A stretch of DNA of 9,582 nt, from positions 1 through 9,582 of the forward strand of contig CANHVX010000031.1 in assembly GCA_947464215.1 (NCBI GenBank). Reading direction: 5' to 3'. The DNA comes from Pseudomonadaceae bacterium (lineage in GTDB: Bacteria; Pseudomonadota; Alphaproteobacteria; UBA2136; UBA6156). The stretch's first letter is position 1. Each line of letters opens with the position of its first letter. The translations under genes were made by a program, and so were the position numbers. Shown here one piece after another: positions 1 through 5,464 of the stretch. The notes below the pieces were generated by a model. It made no database searches, was not told where the DNA came from, and was given only the letters and a program-made list of their open reading frames with translations.

Positions 1-840
1 AGCCCCCACCAGCACCCCAACCCCGGCTGGCGCGAATTTGTGGTGAGCAGCCGCGCCCGCAGCGCCGTAAACCGCTATCTGCGCCAGCAAGAGCATGAAG
101 AAATGGTGCGGCTGGGGCGTGAGATTCTGGACAAAGCCGCCCGCCGCGATGGCTGGCGTTGGGACCTGAAAGACCTGCAAACGTTAGTAAAAAAAGTGCC
201 GGTTGGCCAGATTGCCGACGTGGATGATATTTTTGCGGCGCTGGGGCAGGGGCGGCTGTTCCCACGGCAAATTTATGACTTGCTGTTCCCCACCGCCGAG
301 GCTTTGCCCACCAAAGCCCCCGAAAAGCTAAAGAAAAAAGCTGGCGACGTGGCCCATGGTGCCGATGGGCGCGATGCCACGATTGCGTTGAGTGGCATTG
401 TGGAGGGGATGAGTATCCATTATGCGAAGTGTTGCAGCCCGCTGCCGGGCGAGGATATTGTGGGTATCATAGCCACCGGGCGTGGGGTGGCGGTGCACAT
501 GCGCACCTGCAAAAACCTGGAACAATTTGCCGACCAACCCGACCGCTGGCTGCCCGTAAGCTGGAGCAAGGCCGCGTTGGATGGCACCTTGCGCAGCTTT
601 GTGTGCCGCCTGCGTTTTTATGTGCACAACGATACGGCTTCGTTGGCCAATATTACCAGCGTGATTGCCAACACGGATGCCAATATCATTGAAATTGGCA
701 CCGAAACGCGCAACGTGGACGTGATGACGTTGCGGTGCGAAATGGAAATACGCAACAAAGACCACCTGAACCGCCTGATTGCCGCGCTTTCCAGCCTGAA
801 AGCCATGCTGCGCGTTGAGAAAATATATGGATGGCATTGA
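1..840 (+). CDS. rsh: RelA/SpoT-family (p)ppGpp synthetase/hydrolase (Rsh), C-terminal part; 5' end outside window
   Basis: Enzyme family that makes and degrades the alarmone (p)ppGpp. The reading frame is open from the first base, so the gene is partial; the GTG at 40 is only an internal valine. The visible 279 residues hold the regulatory C-terminal half, and the catalytic HD and synthetase domains must lie upstream. The first residues (WREFVVSSRARSAVNRYLR) match the segment just after the TGS domain. The conserved-cysteine domain starts near residue 137 of the visible part and contains CCSPLPGEDIVGI and, further on, HMRTC. The last ~80 residues form an ACT domain (FYVHNDTASLANITSVIA onwards) and end with KIYGWH. 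Alphaproteobacteria usually carry one bifunctional Rsh, and its place upstream of acpS-lepB-rnc-era fits. Whether this copy keeps both activities cannot be judged here. Confidence 0.95.
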   Translation, partial: SPHQHPNPGWREFVVSSRARSAVNRYLRQQEHEEMVRLGREILDKAARRDGWRWDLKDLQTLVKKVPVGQIADVDDIFAALGQGRLFPRQIYDLLFPTAEALPTKAPEKLKKKAGDVAHGADGRDATIALSGIVEGMSIHYAKCCSPLPGEDIVGIIATGRGVAVHMRTCKNLEQFADQPDRWLPVSWSKAALDGTLRSFVCRLRFYVHNDTASLANITSVIANTDANIIEIGTETRNVDVMTLRCEMEIRNKDHLNRLIAALSSLKAMLRVEKIYGWH

Positions 841-884
841 TGCCACGGTTGATTTATTTTCTGGCGTTGATTGCAGGGGCCTGA
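840..884 (+). pseudogene. 14-codon hydrophobic mini-ORF overlapping the rsh stop; possible remnant of a small lipoprotein
   Basis: An ATG at 840 overlaps the rsh TGA by one base (TGATG), an arrangement typical of translational coupling. It reads MPRLIYFLALIAGA and stops at TGA 882-884. The peptide looks like the start of a signal peptide. If that TGA were TGC or TGT, the product would read LIAGAC, close to a lipobox, and the frame would continue for 26 more codons to TGA 963-965. It may therefore be a small lipoprotein gene broken by one nonsense change. It may also be chance: it is very short and no homologue is recognised. Confidence 0.2.
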
Positions 885-914
885 CAGAATGCCTCAGGTG
901 GGCTTCCCGTGGGT

Positions 915-937
915 GGCGAGGTGTGCCACACCTTGCC
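915..937 (+). other. Strong stem-loop in the rsh-DUF2062 gap
   Basis: Bases 915-924 pair with 928-937 around a GCC triloop: a 10-bp stem with one G-T wobble and otherwise perfect. A weaker inverted repeat, CCTGA (880-884) and TCAGG (895-899), lies just before it. No T-run follows, so this is not a standard intrinsic terminator. It could mark a transcript end or processing site, a dispersed palindrome, or a fold that affects translation of the next gene. The whole 841-1002 gap holds only these hairpins and the mini-ORF. Confidence 0.55.
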
Positions 938-1002
938 CCATGATGAACGCAACACAAACACTTGATGGAAAGTATGCTGCCTTGGAGTTATTTCAGGTTC
1001 CG

Positions 1003-1566
1003 GTGAACCGTAAGCGCGGCGTGCACAGCAGCCGCCGCGGCCCCGCTGTGCGTGAAATGCTATGGCCCAGCATGGGCTGGCGCGCCTTTGCCCGCTGGAT
1101 GACGCTCAAAATTGTTCGCAGTGCCAAAGACCCCTACAAGGTTGCTATGGGCGGTGCGATTGGCATGTGGGTGAATTTTCTCCCGCTGCCCGGGCTTGGC
1201 GCCGTGGTGGCGATTTTGATTGCCTTTAGCATGCGCGCGAATGTGCCGGCGGCGATTATTGGCCAACTGCCCGGCAACCCGTGGACCTTCCCCATCATCT
1301 GGTGGATAAGCTACCAGGTGGGGAAACTGGTGTGGCCGTTTGCCGGAGATGGGATTGGGTTTACCGAACTGATGAGCAATTTCAGTTGGTCTTTTTTGTG
1401 GGATAACAGCCATGCCTTGTTGAACGGCGTGCTGTTGCCGCTGGTGTTGGGCGGCCAGGTTTTGGGTGTTGTGCTGGCGTTTGGCACCTTTGTGGTGCTG
1501 CGCCGCGAAGTGGCGAAATTCTGGGATGTGCGGCGTGCCAAGGCTTTGGCGCGTATCCAAGGCTAA
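1003..1566 (+). CDS. DUF2062 family membrane protein
   Basis: A DUF2062 protein of unknown function, probably in the inner membrane. The core begins REMLWPSMGWRAF, continues with KDPYKVAMGGAIGMWVNFLPLPG and then GNPWTFPIIWWISY, all typical of the family. Hydrophobic stretches lie at VVAILIAFSM, FPIIWWISY and the long VLLPLVLGGQVLGVVLAFGTFVVL near the C-terminus. The start is uncertain. GTG 1003 gives 187 residues, with a short basic N-terminus (NRKRG) as usual in the family. ATG 940 or 943, and ATG 889 (AGGGG about 9 bases upstream), are in frame but would add residues encoded by the hairpin and by a stretch of atypical codons. The gene lies between rsh and acpS, 4 bases before acpS, so it is probably cotranscribed. 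A DUF2062 gene next to rsh is common in Alphaproteobacteria. Confidence 0.85.
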   Translation: MNRKRGVHSSRRGPAVREMLWPSMGWRAFARWMTLKIVRSAKDPYKVAMGGAIGMWVNFLPLPGLGAVVAILIAFSMRANVPAAIIGQLPGNPWTFPIIWWISYQVGKLVWPFAGDGIGFTELMSNFSWSFLWDNSHALLNGVLLPLVLGGQVLGVVLAFGTFVVLRREVAKFWDVRRAKALARIQG

Positions 1567-1570
1567 ACCC

Positions 1571-1918
1571 ATGGCTGTGCGCGGTGTGGGCACCGACCTA
1601 GTGCGCGTGGCGCGTGTGCGCCAGCTGATGGCCAAGCACCCGGCGCGGTTTATTGGGCGTATCCTCACCGATGAGGAGCGCGCTGCCGACAGGCCCATCA
1701 CCGCCGCCACATTGGCCAAGCGCTGGGCCGCCAAAGAAGCCGTGGCCAAAGCCTTGGGCACGGGGATTGGGGCCACGTATGGTTTCCATGACATTGTGCT
1801 TACCCACGACGCCGCCGGGGCCCCTGTGGTGCGTGTGGCGGGCGTGCAGGGGCGGATATGGCTGAGCGTGGCCGATGACGGCCCCTACGCCACCGCCACC
1901 GCCGTGTGGGACGTTTAG
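1571..1918 (+). CDS. acpS: Holo-[acyl-carrier-protein] synthase
   Basis: Transfers the 4'-phosphopantetheine group of coenzyme A to a serine of apo-ACP, making the carrier used in fatty-acid synthesis; cytoplasmic. The 115-residue product, slightly shorter than usual, opens with GVGTDLVRV, where Asp9 is the expected metal ligand. It then has FIGRILTDEE and the family signature AKRWAAKEAVAKALGTGI with Glu56. It ends YATATAVWDV, which matches the closing beta strand of the family. The frame extends upstream to 1466, but that part overlaps DUF2062 and makes no sense as protein. ATG 1571 has an AAGG at 1559-1562. acpS sits 4 bases after DUF2062 and 7 before rnfH. In many alphaproteobacteria pdxJ lies just upstream of acpS; here it does not. 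Confidence 0.95.
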   Translation: MAVRGVGTDLVRVARVRQLMAKHPARFIGRILTDEERAADRPITAATLAKRWAAKEAVAKALGTGIGATYGFHDIVLTHDAAGAPVVRVAGVQGRIWLSVADDGPYATATAVWDV

Positions 1919-1925
1919 GCCGCGC

Positions 1926-2213
1926 ATGCCGACGCCCGTTCAAGCCACCCGGTTGCAGATAGAGGTGGTATGTGCCACGGGCGGTGTTGGCTTCCAAAAA
2001 ACCATTCTGGTGCCTACCGGGCAAACCCTGGGTTGGGCCGTAAACGCCAGCGGTGTGTATAGCCTTTACCCGGCGCTGCGGGGGGCGGCGTTGGGCATTT
2101 GGGGCCAGGTTTACCCGCCAGAAACCGTTTTGAACGATGGCGACCGCGCTGAAATTTACCACCCGGTTGACCCGGCGGCTGTGGCGGCCTCGCGCCGGAG
2201 AGACCAGACATAA
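1926..2213 (+). CDS. rnfH: RnfH family (UPF0125) small beta-grasp protein
   Basis: A 95-residue protein of the RnfH/UPF0125 family, a ubiquitin-like beta-grasp fold whose biochemical role is not firmly known. The pattern fits: an opening strand LQIEVVCAT, a loop leading to LVPTGQTLGWAVNASGVYSLYPAL, then ALGIWGQVYPPETVLNDGDRAEIYHPV, followed by DPAAVAASRRR. The GDR-EIY-P block (residues 72-80) and the DP plus Arg-rich tail are the clearest family marks. ATG 1926 lies 7 bases after the acpS stop, and an AGG overlapping that stop gives a weak ribosome site. The name comes from genes near the Rnf electron-transport complex; in enterobacteria the family member sits next to ratA, near smpB. Its place here suggests coexpression with acpS and lepB but does not show function. 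Confidence 0.8.
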   Translation: MPTPVQATRLQIEVVCATGGVGFQKTILVPTGQTLGWAVNASGVYSLYPALRGAALGIWGQVYPPETVLNDGDRAEIYHPVDPAAVAASRRRDQT

Positions 2214-2257
2214 TTGATATTTCTGAGTCTAAGGCTTGCCTGAGATGAAAAAATAGC

Positions 2258-2262
2258 GGAGA
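2258..2262 (+). promoter_or_regulatory. Ribosome binding site of lepB
   Basis: GGAGA lies about 9 bases before the lepB ATG at 2272 and is among the clearest Shine-Dalgarno sequences in the window. Bases 2214-2271 are the longest gap in the string after DUF2062 and contain no convincing promoter that I can see. Confidence 0.6.
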
Positions 2263-2271
2263 ACCATCATT

Positions 2272-3003
2272 ATGTATGCTTTCCTTCTCAATGTGTGGGG
2301 TTTTATCAAAACCGTTGCGCTGGCCGCCTTTTTGGCGTTTTTTGTCATACGCGGGTTTATGTTTGAGCCCTTTAAAATCCCCAGCAGTTCGATGATGCCG
2401 ACCCTGCTGATTGGTGATTTTCTGGTGGTGAGCAAGTTTGCCTATGGCAACCGTATCCCGCTCACCGATACGTTTTTGTGGGAACGTGAGCCGGTACGGG
2501 GCGATATTATTGTGTTCAAACGCGAGGGCAGCGGGCTGCCGGGAAGTTTTTTTGGGCTGGGGAAAACGCTGTTCATCAAGCGCTTAATTGGGATGCCCGG
2601 CGACCGCATTGCGTGGCGTGAGCAAACCCTGTTCATCAACGGGCAGGCCATACCCGCCACCCAAACCGGCACCTACAGCCTTGCGTTGCCGAATGGGCCC
2701 ACGGTGGAGGCCCCGCTGTTTGACGAAAACCTGCTGGGCGTGACCCATAAAATCCTCCACAACCCCGGCGAAGAAGGCCCCACCGTGGGCGAAACGCTTG
2801 TGCCAGACGGCCACTATGTGGTGCTGGGCGACAACCGCGATAACTCGCGCGATAGCCGCTACTGGCAAGAACCCAGCTGGGGATTTGTGCCCAAAGCCGA
2901 TATTATGGGCCGGGCCGAGTTTATTGTGTGGAGCTGGGATGAGCATTGGGTGCCCCGGTTTGAGCGTATTTTCAACAATCTGCGGATAGACCCTGCGCGC
3001 TAA
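2272..3003 (+). CDS. lepB: Signal peptidase I
   Basis: Inner-membrane serine protease that removes signal peptides from exported proteins on the periplasmic face, using a Ser-Lys dyad. The 243-residue product has one N-terminal membrane segment (about residues 8-27). It is followed by box B, IPSSSMMPTLLIGDF, with nucleophile Ser40. Box D, FIKRLIGMPGDRI, has the general base Lys103, and box E is GDNRDNSRDSR. It is shorter than E. coli LepB (324 residues), which has an extra membrane segment, but a single-span form of this size is usual in alphaproteobacteria. A Shine-Dalgarno at 2258-2262 supports ATG 2272. Its stop is 3 bases before rnc, giving the lepB-rnc-era order found in many proteobacteria. 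Confidence 0.97.
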   Translation: MYAFLLNVWGFIKTVALAAFLAFFVIRGFMFEPFKIPSSSMMPTLLIGDFLVVSKFAYGNRIPLTDTFLWEREPVRGDIIVFKREGSGLPGSFFGLGKTLFIKRLIGMPGDRIAWREQTLFINGQAIPATQTGTYSLALPNGPTVEAPLFDENLLGVTHKILHNPGEEGPTVGETLVPDGHYVVLGDNRDNSRDSRYWQEPSWGFVPKADIMGRAEFIVWSWDEHWVPRFERIFNNLRIDPAR

Positions 3004-3006
3004 GCC

Positions 3007-3663
3007 ATGACAGGTCTGCCGGTATTACTAACACGGTTGGGGTTGGATGAGCCCCATATACCTTTGGTGCGCGAAGCCCTAACCCACCGCAGCATGGCGG
3101 GTGAAACCAGCTATGAGCGTCTGGAGTTTTTGGGTGACCGCGCGCTGGGTTTGGTGGCGGCCCTTCGGCTTATGGCGGATATGCCCTCTGCCGATGAAGG
3201 CACCTTGAGCCTGCGCCACACGGCTTTGGTGCGCTGGCAAACCTGCGCGGCTGTGGGAGAGGCCTGGCACATATGGCCCCTGGTGCGGCATGCGTTGCCC
3301 GCGAAAGATGTAACCGAGGCTGTGAGAGCGCGCATTGTGGCTGACGTGGTGGAAGCGTTGTTGGGCGTGGTGATTCAGGTGCGCGGTATGGATGCCGTTG
3401 TTGCCCTGATGCGCCGCGACTGGCCCATGGTTGGTGACGCACACAGTGGCAAAGACGCGAAAACAGCCTTACAAGAACTTCTGCAGGCACGGAAATTGGC
3501 TGTGCCTGAGTATACGGTTGTGGATGCCACAGGCCCCGACCATGCCCGCCGCTTTGTGGTGGAAATGACGTGCCCCCTTGGCCATAGCCGTGGAGAAGGG
3601 GCCAGCAAAGCCCAAGCCAGTTTATCTGCCGCCGAGAATTTTATGGAAAGTATGACATTATGA
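3007..3663 (+). CDS. rnc: Ribonuclease III
   Basis: Double-strand-specific endoribonuclease that processes rRNA precursors and some mRNAs. The 218-residue product has the catalytic domain first, with signature YERLEFLGDRALGLV. The metal and catalytic residues are in place: Glu37, Glu40, Asp44, Glu64, Asp113 and Glu116, each one position before its E. coli counterpart. The region between Glu64 and Asp113 (about 75-108) is less conserved than usual. A double-stranded RNA-binding domain starts near residue 149 (KDAKTALQELLQARKL, then PEYTVVDATGPDHARRFVVE). Its last helix reads GEGASKAQASLSAAE, with Ala where the second Lys of the usual SKK is found. The start is 3 bases after lepB with no clear ribosome site, so translational coupling is likely. 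The stop overlaps the era start (ATGA). Confidence 0.96.
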   Translation: MTGLPVLLTRLGLDEPHIPLVREALTHRSMAGETSYERLEFLGDRALGLVAALRLMADMPSADEGTLSLRHTALVRWQTCAAVGEAWHIWPLVRHALPAKDVTEAVRARIVADVVEALLGVVIQVRGMDAVVALMRRDWPMVGDAHSGKDAKTALQELLQARKLAVPEYTVVDATGPDHARRFVVEMTCPLGHSRGEGASKAQASLSAAENFMESMTL

Positions 3664-4577
3664 GCACCCCACACCCTACATCTTGCGCCATGGTTGCCAT
3701 TGTGGGCCGCCCCAATGCTGGCAAAAGCACCCTGTTGAACGCCCTTACGGGCGCCCGTGTGGGTATTATTTCGCCCAAGCCCAACACCACCCGCGTGGTG
3801 GTGCGGGGCATTACCCACAGTGGCCATGCCCAATTGGTATGGCTGGACACCCCCGGGCTTAACAAAAGTGCCAAAGCCTTTGAACGCCGCCTGGTGCAAC
3901 AGGCCAACGGTGCCATGGCCGATGCCGATGTTGTGCTGGTGCTTCTCGATGCCTCGCACGCTGTAAAAAACGCAGGCCCCAAAGCTTTGCAACAGGAAGC
4001 CGAGTGGGTGAGTGCTGCCCTTGGCCGCAAGCAAAGCGTGATTGTTGGGATTTCTAAGGTGGATTTGGTGAAGGCCAAAGTGGCCCTGTTGCCTGTGCTT
4101 GAGACTATCAATGCGTGGGGGGTGCATGCGGTGGTGCCGCTTTCGGCCAGCAAAAAGATTGCGTTGGATGACTTGGTGCGTGAAGTGGCCAAATTGGCGC
4201 CCGCCGGGCCTTGGCTCTTCCCCGCCGATATGGTGACGGATGCGCCCCTTCACCAGCGTTTGGCCGAGTTTACCCGTGAGCAAGCGATGAATTTGCTTCA
4301 GCAGGAAGTGCCCTATGGCGTGGGCGTGATGACGGAAGCCGTGGTGCCCGCCCAAGGCGAGGCGCCCATGCTGGTGCAACAGATTATCATGGTGGTGAAA
4401 GAAAGCCACAAACCCATGGTGGTTGGGGCAGGGGGCAGCATGCTGAAACAGATTGGCATGCGCGCCCGCAAAGTGATGCAAGAGGCCCTTGGTGAAGGTG
4501 TGCGGCTAGAGCTGCGCGTGAAAGTTGAGCCCTTCTGGCAAAGCAAGGCTGATATTCTTAACGATTTGGGTGTGTAG
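3660..4577 (+). CDS. era: GTPase Era, 30S assembly factor
   Basis: GTP-binding protein that binds the 3' end of 16S rRNA and helps mature the 30S subunit. The 305 residues contain G1 GRPNAGKST (16-24), the switch region with NTTR (42-45), G3 DTPGL (63-67) and G5 SAS (162-164). The C-terminal KH domain has the loop GAGG (256-259), followed by MLKQIGMRARKVMQEALGEGVRLELRVKVEPFW. G4 reads ISKVD (131-135): the Asn of NKxD, which reads the guanine base, is Ser132. The KH loop has Ala where GKGG is usual. Everything else is orthodox, so this is very probably functional Era. Its ATG overlaps the rnc stop. Another start, Met11, is possible but less likely. It is the last gene of the + block and overlaps the 3' end of the convergent oxidoreductase by 20 bases; no + strand terminator follows directly. 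Confidence 0.96.
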   Translation: MSTPHPTSCAMVAIVGRPNAGKSTLLNALTGARVGIISPKPNTTRVVVRGITHSGHAQLVWLDTPGLNKSAKAFERRLVQQANGAMADADVVLVLLDASHAVKNAGPKALQQEAEWVSAALGRKQSVIVGISKVDLVKAKVALLPVLETINAWGVHAVVPLSASKKIALDDLVREVAKLAPAGPWLFPADMVTDAPLHQRLAEFTREQAMNLLQQEVPYGVGVMTEAVVPAQGEAPMLVQQIIMVVKESHKPMVVGAGGSMLKQIGMRARKVMQEALGEGVRLELRVKVEPFWQSKADILNDLGV

Positions 4578-5406
4578 CCTTTTCTGGATGATAGAGAGCG
4601 GTGAGGGCCGCTTCCGCCACCACAGGTGCCAGCGCAAAGCCAATACCCCCCAAGCCCGCCACCGCAACGTGGTGGAGGCGATTTGCCACCGGCCTTATCA
4701 ACGGTAACCGTGGCGCGCTGATGGGGCGGTTACCGACCCATTCGCCGACGATGGGAGCTTCTGAGAGTGCTGGGTAGGCCGCACACGCGGCGGCCCTAAG
4801 TTCTGCGCGGGCGCGGGGGCAGGGGGTGGTGATGGGCGTATCGGTTGGCGTGTTTTTGCTGCCCACCAGCAGGGTGGTGCCATTCCATGCGGGCACCAGA
4901 TAGACATTCCCTTGTTTGCAGAGGGGAATCTGTCCGTGTAACGCGGGAGGCAGCGCGAGCCTTATCACCTGACCAGCACTGAGTGTGGTGTGGGGTATAT
5001 CATCCTTCACCCCCCAGCCGGTGGCCCAGAGTGTGGGGCCTGGGGGAGAAACAGCCGGTGGTGGTTGGAGGGTGACGCCAAGGTTTCTCAAGGCCGCTTC
5101 AAACGCCGGGAACAGCTGAGAAAGATTGAGCTGCCCACCCGCAGGCCAGGCGCGGTAGAGGCTTCCGGGGGGCACCTGGGCGTGCTGGGCGAGCGCGGCC
5201 GCCAAAGCCGGCCATTGGCTGATACCTTGCCGCTGGAGGGTATCTATCGGCCGTTGCAGGGTGCTGGGCACCAGTGCCCCCAAGGCTTGCCCGCTGGCGC
5301 CGGCGCCGATGTGGGCCTGTTCATACACACACACTTTATGGCCCCGCGTTGCGGCCACAAAGGCTGTGGTAAGCCCGCTTATTCCTGCGCCGTAGATATG
5401 CAGCAT
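4558..5406 (-). CDS. Short FAD-dependent oxidoreductase, DAO family
   Basis: Probable flavoprotein of the D-amino-acid oxidase/glycine oxidase (DAO) fold. The N-terminus is a dinucleotide-binding motif, MLHIYGAGISGLTTAF, with an acidic residue at Glu29 ending the second strand (VCVYE). GASGQALGALVP (37-47) follows, as in ThiO-like and MnmC C-terminal-domain proteins. The C-terminal part has GEWVGNRPISAPRLPLI (221-237) and AGLGGIGFALAP (250-261), which close the FAD site in this family. At 282 residues it is shorter than the usual 330-370, so the substrate domain is reduced. I cannot assign a substrate: amine or amino-acid oxidation is likely, and a ThiO- or MnmC-like role is possible. ATG 5406 follows the rpsB terminator by 16 bases, with GAGAGAA as a ribosome site. 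The 3' end overlaps era. Confidence 0.8.
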   Translation of the reverse strand: MLHIYGAGISGLTTAFVAATRGHKVCVYEQAHIGAGASGQALGALVPSTLQRPIDTLQRQGISQWPALAAALAQHAQVPPGSLYRAWPAGGQLNLSQLFPAFEAALRNLGVTLQPPPAVSPPGPTLWATGWGVKDDIPHTTLSAGQVIRLALPPALHGQIPLCKQGNVYLVPAWNGTTLLVGSKNTPTDTPITTPCPRARAELRAAACAAYPALSEAPIVGEWVGNRPISAPRLPLIRPVANRLHHVAVAGLGGIGFALAPVVAEAALTALYHPEKATHPNR

Positions 5407-5422
5407 GTGCCGATTCTCTCAT

Positions 5423-5451
5423 AAAAAAACCCGCCTGTGGGGGCGGGTTTT
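5423..5451 (-). terminator. Intrinsic terminator of rpsB, possibly bidirectional
   Basis: CCCGCC (5430-5435) pairs with GGCGGG (5442-5447) around a 6-base loop; flanking A and T runs extend the stem to about 10 bp. On the - strand the hairpin is followed by seven T, a classic terminator 13 bases after the rpsB stop. On the + strand it ends in only four T, so it could also stop antisense transcripts running past era. The U-tract ends only 16 bases before the oxidoreductase start. Confidence 0.92.
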
Positions 5452-5464
5452 GTGTGTGCGCAGC

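Noticed and set aside
882..937. UGA at 882-884 as a selenocysteine codon with a downstream hairpin as SECIS element
   Set aside because: The strong hairpin loop is about 40 bases after the UGA, has a GCC triloop without the needed GU, and no known selenoprotein looks like this.
328..957. 209-codon open frame on the - strand over the end of rsh
   Set aside because: Antisense to the rsh cysteine-rich and ACT domains, with no motif of its own.
871..1002. N-terminal extension of DUF2062 from TTG 871 or ATG 889
   Set aside because: It would encode residues unlike the family across the hairpin and a stretch with codon use unlike the neighbours; GTG 1003 gives the usual length. ATG 889 remains possible.
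1060..1794. 244-codon open frame on the - strand over DUF2062 and acpS
   Set aside because: Spans two real + strand genes and has the composition of a mirror frame.
3375..4481. 368-codon open frame on the - strand across rnc and era
   Set aside because: Antisense to two clear genes with intact motifs; His-rich composition of a shadow frame; no recognisable domain.
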